Shown: positions 23,974-32,051 of the stretch, piece by piece
How positions within the stretch are numbered: the first letter of the stretch is position 1
Layout: the number at the start of each line of letters is the position of its first letter
NCBI GenBank assembly: GCA_964491395.1
Contig: CAZBGI010000039.1
Location: 1-32,315, forward strand
DNA from: SKVR01 sp964491395
Lineage (GTDB): Bacteria; Bacteroidota; Bacteroidia; Bacteroidales; UBA7960
Direction: 5' to 3'
DNA length: 32,315 nucleotides
Program-made: the position numbers and the translations under genes
Notes under the pieces: model-generated
Database searches by the model: none
What the model was told of the DNA's origin: nothing
The model's input: only the letters and a program-made list of their open reading frames with translations

Positions 23974-24297
23974 AAAATGAATCGATAGGTTAGATTATTT
24001 CTTTTTGTTTCCGCAAGGGAAAGAGTTGGAGGGTTTGAGAATATGAATAAATATAAGTTTGTCGTTTTAATGATATCTTTCCTGATATATTTAATTACTG
24101 ATAATGGTCTCAGATACCCTTAAGCAAACCTTCTTTAAAGGCGGGGTTTTTCGGATAAACATTGTAATAGTCAGGCGGAGTGCAAAACAATACAGGTACT
24201 TAGAGATAAAAGCAGAAATTTCGGATACAATTAAAAAGTGACAGTTGGGCTAAAAATCATGAGACAAAGATAGAAAATAAATACAAAAATATGATTG
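23974..24297. other. Intergenic region between uvrD and the DUF4290 gene (324 bp)
   Basis: I see no gene here. The stretch is AT-rich with stop codons in all frames and must carry the promoter of the DUF4290 gene. A minus-strand TATCTTTG lies at 24272-24265, about 290 bp before that gene. No terminator is evident after uvrD, apart from a weak CCTT/AAGG hairpin near 24130-24145. Confidence 0.5.
24265..24272 (-). promoter_or_regulatory. Candidate -7 element (TAtcTTTG) for the DUF4290 / murA genes
   Basis: An exact TAnnTTTG on the minus strand, 26 bp after the uvrD stop. It would give a leader of about 285 nt, which is long; there is no TTG at the -33 distance. Confidence 0.35.
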
Positions 24298-26583
24298 TCA
24301 GCTTAAAATTTTAAGTTTGGCAAATTTGAGCAGCAATTGTTTCTTCCCGAAATTATTAAAGACAACGGTGGCTTTGGCATTTTCACCCGCGCCTTCTACA
24401 TTTTCTACTTTGCCCATCCCGAACCTTTGGTGTTGCACCATTAAACCAGGGGAAAGTTTTTCGGCTGTCACACTTTCAAACATACTATCCTGGGGTCCAT
24501 TCTGTTGAGAAGTACCACTCTGTTCCTGCGATGTAGCAGCAAAGCCCTTCCTGCTTTCGGCAAAGCTTTCTTTGGTCCATCCCTGTTTCTTGCCGGGTTG
24601 TTGGGTGGCTGTATTGATAACAAACTCAGGGGCCAGCTCATCCAGAAACCTGGAGGGTTCGCAAATGGTAAATTGTCCAAAGCGAAACCGTGTTTCGGCA
24701 TAAGAAATGGTGAGGTGGTTCATGGCACGGGTTACAGCTACATAAAACAACCTCCTTTCCTCCTCCAGATCAGCTCTTGAGGTCAGCGACATCTGCGATG
24801 GAAAGAGGTTTTCTTCCACTCCTACCAGGTAAATGTTTTGAAACTCGAGTCCTTTGGCAGAGTGTATTGTCATCAGCGATACTTTGTCGGTATCGGTCGG
24901 GTCTTCTTTGTCCAGATCTGCATCGGTCATCAAGGCAATGTCCTGCATAAAAATATCCAGTGTACGCATGGTATTCTCTCCTTCCACATCAGAGGGCATT
25001 TCTGAAAAGTCTTTTAATCCATTGAGCAGTTCCTCAATATTCTCTTTCCTGTTGGCTGACTCAGGGCTTTCATCCTGGTGATAATGCCGGAGTATCCCAC
25101 TTTCTGAAGCAATTTTTTTGCCCATTTCAAAGGCATTGTAGGAGTTGATTTGCGTGCTGAGACTTTTGATAAGCATCACAAATTCCTGAAGTCGTTTCTT
25201 TACTGCACCGCCTACTTCAAGCTGGTAGTGATCGGGATTTGCCGCTACTGCTATCAGGGGTTGTTGATTCTCATTGGCCGTTACGACCAGTTTGTCCAGG
25301 CTGGTTTTTCCTATTCCGCGTGCCGGAAAATTTACAATCCTCAAAAAAGCATCTTCATCATTATGGTTTAGGATAAGCCGGAAATAGGCCAGCAAGTCCT
25401 TGACTTCCTTTCGCTGATAGAAAGATACACCCCCATATATACGGTAGGGTATATTGAGTTTCCTGAGTGCTTCCTCCATAGAACGAGACTGGGCGTTGGT
25501 GCGGTATAAGATGGCAAAGTCTTTATTGGACAGTTGCTTGTTCATTTTTGTTTCAAAAATATTGTTGGCAACCCACAAGCCTTCCTCGTTCTCGCTGGCA
25601 GTTTTTATAATCTTTATTTTTTCTCCCTCATCATTGCTTGTCCAGACTTTCTTCTTTATCTGGTCTTTGTTGTTGATAATAACACTGTTGGCAGCATTGA
25701 CAATATTCTGTGTGGAACGGTAATTTTGTTCCAGTTTGAAGATCCGGTTATCCGGATAATCCTTTTTAAAGTTCAAAATATTTTGAATGTTGGCTCCCCG
25801 GAAAGCATAAATGCTTTGCGCATCATCGCCTACCACGCATAAATTCTCATTGTTGGCGGCCAGTTTTCTTACTATCAGGTATTGAGAAAAATTGGTATCC
25901 TGGTATTCATCCACCAGGATGTAGCGAAATTTGAGTTGGTACTTATATAATACATCAGGGAAGTCGCGCAACAATACATTGGTATTGAACAAAAGATCAT
26001 CAAAATCCATGGCTGAAGCTTTGCGAAGTCTTTGCTGATAGAGACTGTAAATTAAGCCCAGTTTAGGTTTCCGGTTTTGGATGTCATAACTTTGGATTTC
26101 TGCATCTTCGTTGTAGTCGACCGCAGAAATAAGATTGTTCTTGGCACTGGATATTCGCCCCAAAACATAGGATACATTATAGGTTTTATCGTCAAGCTGT
26201 TGTTCTTTGATGATGGTTTTTATCAATCGCTTGGAGTCATCTGTGTCATAAATGGTGAAATTGGATGGAAAGCCGAGTTTGTCGGCTTCGAAACGCAATA
26301 TTTTGGAGAAAATGGAGTGAAAAGTACCCATCCAAAGTGATTTTGCTTTTGAAGCTCCCACCAGGTGAGCTATCCTTTCTTTCATTTCACGGGCAGCTTT
26401 GTTGGTAAAAGTAAGAGAAAGAATATGAAAAGGGTCTACTCCCTTGCTGAGCAGATAGGCTATGCGGTAAGTTAATACACGTGTTTTTCCTGAGCCGGCA
26501 CCTGCAATCACCATCACAGGTCCTTCGGTATTCTCAACCGCTTGTCGTTGGGGCTCATTCAATTCTTGTAAAAAATCAATCAT
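24298..26583 (-). CDS. ATP-dependent DNA helicase UvrD/PcrA (SF1A)
   Basis: This 3'-5' helicase is used in nucleotide-excision and mismatch repair and in clearing RNA polymerase or RecA from DNA. The 761-residue protein has all SF1A motifs in order: Walker A AGAGSGKT (27-34), Ia LTFTNKAA, Walker B ILVDEYQDTN, III VVGDDAQSIYAFRGA, IV EQNYRST, V TIHSAKGLEF and VI LFYVAVTRA. The C-terminal 50 residues (VQHQRFGMGKVENVEG and onward) form the Tudor-like module of PcrA, which in other bacteria contacts RNA polymerase. A Ser/Gln-rich linker precedes it. The gene appears to stand alone with its own -7 box. Length and motifs are normal; whether to name it uvrD or pcrA is open. Confidence 0.96.
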   Translation of the reverse strand: MIDFLQELNEPQRQAVENTEGPVMVIAGAGSGKTRVLTYRIAYLLSKGVDPFHILSLTFTNKAAREMKERIAHLVGASKAKSLWMGTFHSIFSKILRFEADKLGFPSNFTIYDTDDSKRLIKTIIKEQQLDDKTYNVSYVLGRISSAKNNLISAVDYNEDAEIQSYDIQNRKPKLGLIYSLYQQRLRKASAMDFDDLLFNTNVLLRDFPDVLYKYQLKFRYILVDEYQDTNFSQYLIVRKLAANNENLCVVGDDAQSIYAFRGANIQNILNFKKDYPDNRIFKLEQNYRSTQNIVNAANSVIINNKDQIKKKVWTSNDEGEKIKIIKTASENEEGLWVANNIFETKMNKQLSNKDFAILYRTNAQSRSMEEALRKLNIPYRIYGGVSFYQRKEVKDLLAYFRLILNHNDEDAFLRIVNFPARGIGKTSLDKLVVTANENQQPLIAVAANPDHYQLEVGGAVKKRLQEFVMLIKSLSTQINSYNAFEMGKKIASESGILRHYHQDESPESANRKENIEELLNGLKDFSEMPSDVEGENTMRTLDIFMQDIALMTDADLDKEDPTDTDKVSLMTIHSAKGLEFQNIYLVGVEENLFPSQMSLTSRADLEEERRLFYVAVTRAMNHLTISYAETRFRFGQFTICEPSRFLDELAPEFVINTATQQPGKKQGWTKESFAESRKGFAATSQEQSGTSQQNGPQDSMFESVTAEKLSPGLMVQHQRFGMGKVENVEGAGENAKATVVFNNFGKKQLLLKFAKLKILS

Positions 26584-26623
26584 TTAATAAACTGTTATAA
26601 TAGGGTTTAGTTTGTTCAAAGCG

Positions 26624-26631
26624 CAAAGATA
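26624..26631 (-). promoter_or_regulatory. Candidate -7 element (TAtcTTTG) for uvrD
   Basis: Minus-strand TATCTTTG, an exact TAnnTTTG, 40 bp before the uvrD start, predicting a leader of about 35 nt. The -33 element is not recognisable. Confidence 0.5.
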
Positions 26632-26951
26632 CAGTTTTTGAAAAAGCTTTGTGGGACTCCTCAAGTATTCTACCAGGGAATTGTGTTAATTGTTTATTGG
26701 TAAGATAATAACCATGCTTTGCTCCGGTTTCACGAACCCGGCTTGCTCTCATTTTATCTGCAGGAAAGAAAATCTGAACAACTGCCGATTTCCATGCAAA
26801 ATGGGTTCCTGGCCCAAAGGACTTCTTTTCATGTCGGGTCATACGTCAACTTATCTTCTGAAACAGCTCCAGGAATCTTTCTCGTGCACAAGTTGTATTG
26901 TCAACTGCTGCTTTGCCATGATACTTTAAAAACATTGCAGTGTTCTTTTTG

Positions 26952-27000
26952 CCCTGCTGTTTCAGCCCATCAATAGATGCTGACTGATAACTCAGCAGGG
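26952..27000. repeat. Two-tier inverted repeat in the uvrD / S9 hydrolase intergenic region
   Basis: CCCTGCTG (26952-26959) pairs with CAGCAGGG (26993-27000), and inside it CAGC (26963-26966) pairs with GCTG (26979-26982). No T tract follows on either strand, so it is not a standard terminator. It could be an operator or part of an RNA; its role is unknown. Confidence 0.4.
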
Positions 27001-27269
27001 GCATATTGCAGATATCCGTTGTAGTGTGACAGAATATTTTGACAGAATTTTATAATTTTACCAATTAAACGTGTGTGGCCATAATAACATTATCCTCATA
27101 AAAAATAAATAGCTAAAAAGAGGGAAGTGAACGATTAAAGAAAAGGAAGAGTTGAAATTAAAATATTGGGTAATTGAAAATCAATACCCGGCAGAAAGAT
27201 TAGAAAAAAGGAATACAAAACAAATCATCATACGAAACCATTCAAACAGAAATTCCTAAATTTAAAAAA

Positions 27270-28361
27270 ATGAACAGAACCATTATTTTTTCCATTCTGA
27301 TTTCTTTGATCAGTTTTACCTTATGTACCCAGATTTTTGTTGCACATGCCCAGTCGAATGAAGAAATAGAAGAGTCGCTTGACAATCACTTTTACAATCT
27401 TCGTCACAGACTCGATGTTCTTGAGAAGAAAATAGATGATGTTTTATGGTTTGAAAGGGTAGGAGATCTTGCTCATGTAGACAAGGTTTTTCTGGCCGGT
27501 GCTCCTCCCCGTGACCATGAAACTGCTAAGACCCATATTGAAAGAAATCCTATTAAGTTCTGGACCTATGTTTTCATCCCCAAAGACATCGATCCTTCTA
27601 AAAAGTATCCTCTGATCGTTTTGCCCCACGGAGGCGTACATGGCGATTTTAATACCTATTATACACACATTATCCGAGAGATGATGGCTCAACAGTATAT
27701 TGTTGTAGCCCCGGAGTACAGAGGCAGCACCGGCTACGGGCGATTGACCTATGAAAGCATAGATTATGGCGGGCTTGAAAACCAGGACGTAGCCATTAGC
27801 CGTGAGTTTATGCTTGAGAATTACAGCATCGTAGATAAAAATCGTGTAGGTATTGTGGGTTGGAGTCATGGGGGCATGATTGCCCTGATGAATATTTTCA
27901 GCAATCCTGACAATTACACCTGTGCCTTTGCCGGTGTTCCGGTAAGCGATCTCGTGGCACGCATGGGCTACATGCGTCAGGATTACGAAGATTACTATTC
28001 GGCAGATTACCATATAGGAGAAAGGGTACATGAAAATATTGACGAGTATCGCAGGCGCTCCCCGATATATCATGCACAGAAGTTGAATACTCCTTTGCTG
28101 ATTCACACCAATACCATTGATGAAGATGTACATGTTCTGGAAGTAGAAAATCTTATCAACCGGCTCAAAGCCCTCAACAAAAGTTTTGAATATGAGATAT
28201 TCCAGGATATTCCCGGCGGGCATTCTTTTGACAGGATGGATCACAGCCAGGGCCGTGAAATACGCTTTAATATATACAAGTATCTGGAAAAACACCTGAA
28301 TCCTCCCGTAAAATTCCGCAACCTGCAGGATATGGAAAAAGCAGCTTACAGATATCATTGA
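27270..28361 (+). CDS. Secreted S9-type serine hydrolase (prolyl-oligopeptidase catalytic domain)
   Basis: The 363-residue exported protein has a signal peptide (about 1-28, ending VAHAQS), a short helical segment (29-60), and an alpha/beta-hydrolase domain. The triad is Ser199 in GWSHGG, an Asp in NTIDEDV (probably 284) and His318 in GGHSF. PEYRGSTGYG is the typical S9 strand-turn before the nucleophile. S9 enzymes such as DPP4 or acylaminoacyl peptidases carry a beta-propeller of 300 or more residues that is missing here, so substrate access is open; it may be a peptidase or an esterase. No type IX secretion C-terminal domain is seen, so it is probably periplasmic. The gene appears to be transcribed alone, upstream of the ribosomal operon. 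Confidence 0.88.
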   Translation: MNRTIIFSILISLISFTLCTQIFVAHAQSNEEIEESLDNHFYNLRHRLDVLEKKIDDVLWFERVGDLAHVDKVFLAGAPPRDHETAKTHIERNPIKFWTYVFIPKDIDPSKKYPLIVLPHGGVHGDFNTYYTHIIREMMAQQYIVVAPEYRGSTGYGRLTYESIDYGGLENQDVAISREFMLENYSIVDKNRVGIVGWSHGGMIALMNIFSNPDNYTCAFAGVPVSDLVARMGYMRQDYEDYYSADYHIGERVHENIDEYRRRSPIYHAQKLNTPLLIHTNTIDEDVHVLEVENLINRLKALNKSFEYEIFQDIPGGHSFDRMDHSQGREIRFNIYKYLEKHLNPPVKFRNLQDMEKAAYRYH

Positions 28362-28402
28362 AAATTTTATCAACAACTGTACGCTCATTTTCAAATCTTT
28401 GC

Positions 28403-28410
28403 TATCTTTG
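28403..28410 (+). promoter_or_regulatory. Possible distal -7 element (TAtcTTTG) before rpsL
   Basis: An exact TAnnTTTG 41 bp after the S9 hydrolase stop and about 240 bp before rpsL. The -33 region is poor. It may be a second, distal promoter of the ribosomal operon. Confidence 0.4.
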
Positions 28411-28543
28411 TGCCCCTTAAAGCGGAAAAAGAATTTTACTGATAATCAGTAATTTCACATTTCTGAAAAATAACATAACAGTTTTTGTAATATTCGAAAT
28501 TGAGTTTCCGGGAGTAAAAAACTATTTTTTTGATAAGCCCCTA

Positions 28544-28573
28544 TTGGTTTATAAAAATAAGTTTGTACCTTTG
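28544..28573 (+). promoter_or_regulatory. Main promoter of the rpsL ribosomal operon
   Basis: TTG (28544-28546), a 19-bp spacer, then TAccTTTG (28566-28573) is a near-ideal Bacteroidetes -33/-7 promoter. Transcription should start near 28581, leaving a leader of about 70 nt before the rpsL ATG at 28651. Confidence 0.8.
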
Positions 28574-28650
28574 CACTCCCTTAAAAATGCTTGAATAGAA
28601 TCTAATCCAATAATAGAGAAGTTTTTACATAATAATTTTAAAATCAAAGT

Positions 28651-29031
28651 ATGCCAACAATCCAACAATTGGTTCGTAAAGGACGCCAAAAGGTGACTTA
28701 TAAGAGTAAATCACCCGCTTTGGACTCATGCCCCCAAAGGCGAGGAGTATGTGTTAGGGTTTATACAACAACACCCAAAAAACCTAACTCCGCAATGAGA
28801 AAAGTTGCCAGGGTAAGGCTTACCAATGGTAAAGAGGTGAATGCTTATATCCCCGGTGAAGGACATAACCTGCAAGAGCACTCAATCGTGCTGATTCGTG
28901 GTGGCAGGGTAAAAGATTTACCCGGAGTCAGGTACCATATTATCAGAGGTGCGCTCGATACCAGCGGTGTTGAAGGTCGTAACCAAAGAAGGTCCAAGTA
29001 TGGAACCAAGAAACCTAAAGCAAAAAAATAA
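28651..29031 (+). CDS. rpsL: 30S ribosomal protein S12
   Basis: S12 sits at the decoding centre of the small subunit and affects translational accuracy. The 126-residue protein is full length with the conserved loops TTPKKPNSA (40-48) and VKDLPGVRY. Lys43 and the Lys of VKDLPG, whose changes give streptomycin resistance in other bacteria, are wild type here. It is the first gene of the str operon, behind a strong promoter, and rpsG follows 35 bp later. The AT-rich leader has no Shine-Dalgarno sequence, as is usual in this phylum. Confidence 0.99.
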   Translation: MPTIQQLVRKGRQKVTYKSKSPALDSCPQRRGVCVRVYTTTPKKPNSAMRKVARVRLTNGKEVNAYIPGEGHNLQEHSIVLIRGGRVKDLPGVRYHIIRGALDTSGVEGRNQRRSKYGTKKPKAKK

Positions 29032-29066
29032 TCTAAGAATCAGAGCGATTTAAAACTTTTGGATAA

Positions 29067-29534
29067 ATGAGAAAGTCGAAACCAAAAAAAAGAATTCTGC
29101 TGCCAGACCCAAGGTTTAACGATACCCTGGTAACAAGGTTTGTCAATAACCTTATGCTCAGAGGAAAAAAGAACCTTGCTTACAACATTTTCTATAATGC
29201 AATAGATATCGTGAGCGAGAAAACCAAAGAAGACGGGCTGGAAGTATGGAAAAAAGGATTGGCAAACGTAACGCCTAATGTTGAAGTAAGAAGCCGCCGT
29301 ATTGGGGGTGCTACTTTTCAGATTCCCTCAGAAATCAGACCTGAGAGAAAAATGTCTATCGGGATGAAAAACCTGATTCGCTTTTCTCGCAAGCGTAATG
29401 AAAAAACCATGGCTGCCAAATTAGCCGGTGAGATTATGGCTGCATACAAAGAAGAAGGTGCAGCTTATAAAAGGAAAGAAGATACACACCGTATGGCTGA
29501 TGCTAACAAAGCCTTTTCTCACTTTAGATTTTAA
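29067..29534 (+). CDS. rpsG: 30S ribosomal protein S7
   Basis: S7 nucleates assembly of the 30S head by binding the 3' domain of 16S rRNA and lines the exit site. The 155-residue protein is of normal length, with LMLRGKKNLAYNIFYNA and the S7 signature region VEVRSRRIGGATFQIP. It is the second gene of the str operon, 35 bp after rpsL and 42 bp before fusA. In other bacteria S7 can repress its own operon; I saw no obvious matching structure in the short spacers here. Confidence 0.99.
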   Translation: MRKSKPKKRILLPDPRFNDTLVTRFVNNLMLRGKKNLAYNIFYNAIDIVSEKTKEDGLEVWKKGLANVTPNVEVRSRRIGGATFQIPSEIRPERKMSIGMKNLIRFSRKRNEKTMAAKLAGEIMAAYKEEGAAYKRKEDTHRMADANKAFSHFRF

Positions 29535-29576
29535 AATTAATTCAAATAATATTAATACCCCAATACTGTTTCTTCA

Positions 29577-31676
29577 ATGCCCAGAGATTTAAGATATACA
29601 CGCAACATTGGTATTATGGCGCACATCGATGCTGGTAAAACTACCACCACCGAGCGTATACTGTTTTATACCGGTGTTAACCACAGACTGGGAGAAACCC
29701 ATGATGGCTCGGCCACAATGGATTGGATGGTTCAGGAGCAGGAAAGGGGTATCACCATTACCTCTGCTGCCACCACTACTTTCTGGAACTACAATAATAA
29801 TCAGTACAAAGTCAACATTATCGATACGCCCGGCCACGTAGATTTTACCGTTGAGGTAGAACGCTCACTGCGGGTACTGGATGGTGCAATCGCATTGTTT
29901 TGCGCTGTAGGCGGGGTAGAACCTCAGTCTGAGACTGTATGGAGACAAGCAGACAAGTACAAAGTCCCTCGTATTAGTTTTATCAATAAAATGGACCGTG
30001 CGGGTGCCGACTTTTTCACTGTCTTAGAACAGATTCGCGAAAGATTGGGCGCCAATGCGATTCCCTTGCAAATTCCGATTGGATATGAGGAGAACTTCCG
30101 TGGCGTTGTTGACCTTATTACCCATAAAGCTTTTGAGTGGGAAGAGCAGTCGCAGGGAACCGTATTTGTTGAAGTACCGATTCCGGATGATCTTGTTGAT
30201 ACCGTGGAAGAGTATCGCATGAAGCTTATCGAGGGTTGTGCAGAAGAAAGTGAAGACCTTCTGGAGAAGTTTATGGAAGATCCCGATTCTATTTCGGAAG
30301 ATGAGATTATTGCCTCTATTAGAAAAGCAACGGTAGAGTTAAAGATTACTCCTGTTTTATGTGGCTCAGCCTTTAAAAATAAAGGTGTACAGATGCTTCT
30401 CGACTCCGTGGTTAGGTTTCTGCCTTCTCCTGTAGATGTGGATTCCATTACCGGAATCAACCCCAAGAGCGAAAGCGAAGAAAAGCGACTTACCGATACA
30501 AAACAACCCTTTGCGGCATTGGCATTTAAAATCGCTACCGACCCCTATGTGGGAAGACTTTGTTTTTTCAGGGTTTACAGTGGAGTATTAGAATCGGGTT
30601 CTTACGTGTGGAATGCTTCCACACGCAAGAAAGAACGGATTTCACGGATTTTGCAAATGCATGCCAACAAGCAAAACCCCATTGACAGAATCGAAGCAGG
30701 CGACATTGGTGCTGCCGTAGGTTTTAAGGAAATTCACACCGGGGATACGCTTTGTGATGAAAAACATCCTATATTGCTGGAAACCATGTCGTTTCCTGAG
30801 CCAGTTATTAGTGTTGCCGTAGAGCCTAAAACCCAGGCAGATGTTGACAAAATGTCCATGGCACTTAACAAACTGGCTGAAGAAGATCCTACCTTTAAAG
30901 TGAAAACAGATGAAAACTCCGGCCAAACCATTATTAGTGGGATGGGGGAGTTACATCTTGAAATATTGATCGACCGGCTTAAAAGAGAATTTAAAATAGA
31001 ATGTAATCAGGGTGCACCCCAGGTAGCCTATCGTGAAGCGATTACTTCAGAAGTTCAGCACAGAGAAGTATATAAGAAGCAAAGTGGTGGGCGGGGTAAA
31101 TTCGCTGATATTGTTTTCAAGATGGGTCCTGCTGATGAAAATACAACCGGACTCCAGTTTGTTGATCAAGTTAAAGGAGGAAATATTCCCAAAGAATTTA
31201 TCCCCTCAGTGCAAAAAGGGTTCCAGTCAGCCATGCAAAATGGTACTTTGGCGGGTTATCCTGTTGATAGCCTGAAAGTTACATTGCTTGACGGATCGTA
31301 TCATACCGTTGACTCCGACTCGCTGTCATTTGAACTGGCAGCCAGGATAGCCTTTAAAGAAGCCAGCAAAAAAGCCAAAAGAATTCTGCTGGAACCCATC
31401 ATGAAACTTGAGGTCGTAACCCCGGAAGAATCATTGGGAGATGTAGTAGGCGATGTAAATCGTCGCAGAGGTCAACTGGAAGGTATATCATCGCGCAGCA
31501 ATATGCAGGTTGTAAAAGCCAAAGTTCCCTTGTCAGAAATGTTCGGGTATGTTACCTCGCTGCGAACCTTAACTTCTGGCAGAGCAACATCTACTATGGA
31601 ATTCTCAAACTATGACGAGGCTCCCAAAAATATCGTAGATGAAGTTATTCTGAAAATTACTGGTGTTAAAGCATAA
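29577..31676 (+). CDS. fusA: Translation elongation factor G
   Basis: EF-G is the GTPase that moves tRNAs and mRNA through the ribosome after each peptide bond. The 699-residue protein has the G domain with AHIDAGKT (15-22), the switch region ERGITI, DTPGH (83-87) and NKMD (137-140), then domains II-V. Length and the start MPRDLRYTRNIGIMAHIDAGK match the family. It lies between rpsG and rpsJ; no tuf gene follows it, unlike in Proteobacteria. This is the main operonic EF-G rather than a divergent EF-G2, judging by location and motifs. Confidence 0.98.
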   Translation: MPRDLRYTRNIGIMAHIDAGKTTTTERILFYTGVNHRLGETHDGSATMDWMVQEQERGITITSAATTTFWNYNNNQYKVNIIDTPGHVDFTVEVERSLRVLDGAIALFCAVGGVEPQSETVWRQADKYKVPRISFINKMDRAGADFFTVLEQIRERLGANAIPLQIPIGYEENFRGVVDLITHKAFEWEEQSQGTVFVEVPIPDDLVDTVEEYRMKLIEGCAEESEDLLEKFMEDPDSISEDEIIASIRKATVELKITPVLCGSAFKNKGVQMLLDSVVRFLPSPVDVDSITGINPKSESEEKRLTDTKQPFAALAFKIATDPYVGRLCFFRVYSGVLESGSYVWNASTRKKERISRILQMHANKQNPIDRIEAGDIGAAVGFKEIHTGDTLCDEKHPILLETMSFPEPVISVAVEPKTQADVDKMSMALNKLAEEDPTFKVKTDENSGQTIISGMGELHLEILIDRLKREFKIECNQGAPQVAYREAITSEVQHREVYKKQSGGRGKFADIVFKMGPADENTTGLQFVDQVKGGNIPKEFIPSVQKGFQSAMQNGTLAGYPVDSLKVTLLDGSYHTVDSDSLSFELAARIAFKEASKKAKRILLEPIMKLEVVTPEESLGDVVGDVNRRRGQLEGISSRSNMQVVKAKVPLSEMFGYVTSLRTLTSGRATSTMEFSNYDEAPKNIVDEVILKITGVKA

Positions 31677-31680
31677 ACAT

Positions 31681-31701
31681 TAATTAAAATAGTATAAACC
31701 G
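31681..31701 (+). repeat. Leader repeat copy 1 (before rpsJ)
   Basis: TAATTAAA followed by AGTATAAACCG (31691-31701) fills the fusA-rpsJ spacer; its last G is the first base of the rpsJ GTG start. A near copy lies between rpsJ and rplC at 32004-32021. Confidence 0.5.
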
Positions 31702-32006
31702 TGAGTCAAAGAATTCGTATCAAACTGAAATCTTACGATTATAACCTGGTTGACAAGTCAGCCGAAAAAATCGTGAGGACTGTAAAGTCAACGGGTGCAG
31801 TTGTTAGTGGCCCCATTCCCTTGCCCACTAACAAAAAGATTTTCACTGTACTGAAATCAACCTTTGTAAACAAAAAATCAAGGGAGCAGTTCCAGCTAAG
31901 TTCTTACAAAAGATTGCTGGATATTTATTCATCAACTTCCAAAACTGTAGATGCCTTGATGAAGTTAGAGCTTCCCAGTGGTGTAGAGGTTGAGATAAAG
32001 GTGTAA
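31701..32006 (+). CDS. rpsJ: 30S ribosomal protein S10 (GTG start)
   Basis: S10 is a head protein of the small subunit and also, as NusE, a partner of NusB and NusG in transcription. The 101-residue protein matches the family along its whole length (RIRIKLKSYDYNLVDKSAEKI, then a PLPTNKK loop). The start codon is GTG; no ATG is available near it, and the first residues fit the family start. It is preceded by a 24-bp spacer holding AGTATAAACCG, an 11-bp motif that recurs before rplC. It begins the S10 part of the merged str-S10 operon. Confidence 0.98.
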   Translation: MSQRIRIKLKSYDYNLVDKSAEKIVRTVKSTGAVVSGPIPLPTNKKIFTVLKSTFVNKKSREQFQLSSYKRLLDIYSSTSKTVDALMKLELPSGVEVEIKV

Positions 32007-32021
32007 TTAAAGTATAAACCG
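32004..32021 (+). repeat. Leader repeat copy 2 (between rpsJ and rplC)
   Basis: TAATTAA directly followed by AGTATAAACCG (32011-32021) repeats the fusA-rpsJ spacer with two bases missing; it begins at the rpsJ stop codon. It overlaps the palindrome CGCAAATTTGCG (32020-32031), which can form a short 4-bp hairpin before rplC. Confidence 0.5.
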
Positions 32022-32051
32022 CAAATTTGCGTAAAGAAAAAACTCCGAAAA

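Larger units (their letters stand above)
26584..27269. other. Divergent intergenic region upstream of uvrD and the S9 hydrolase (686 bp)
   Basis: The largest empty stretch in the window. Short open frames of 75-90 codons on both strands overlap each other and lack known motifs, so I call none. It holds the uvrD -7 box near 26624, an inverted repeat at 26952-27000, and a small hairpin (GGGTaATTG with CAATACCC) at 27168-27189. About 210 bp before the S9 hydrolase are purine/AT-rich. A degraded gene or a small RNA cannot be excluded. Confidence 0.45.

Noticed and set aside
26720..26745. T-arm-like sequence (GGTTTCACGAACC) suggesting a tRNA remnant
   Set aside because: The stem needs a bulge, the loop does not fit TTCRANY, and no acceptor or anticodon stem can be drawn around it.
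26576..26842. 88-codon minus-strand frame ahead of uvrD
   Set aside because: It overlaps the uvrD start and its likely -7 box, and shows no known motif.
27444..28394. 316-codon open frame on the minus strand opposite the S9 hydrolase
   Set aside because: It lies almost wholly antisense to a gene with a clear catalytic triad and signal peptide; its translation has no recognisable motif and looks like a codon-bias shadow.
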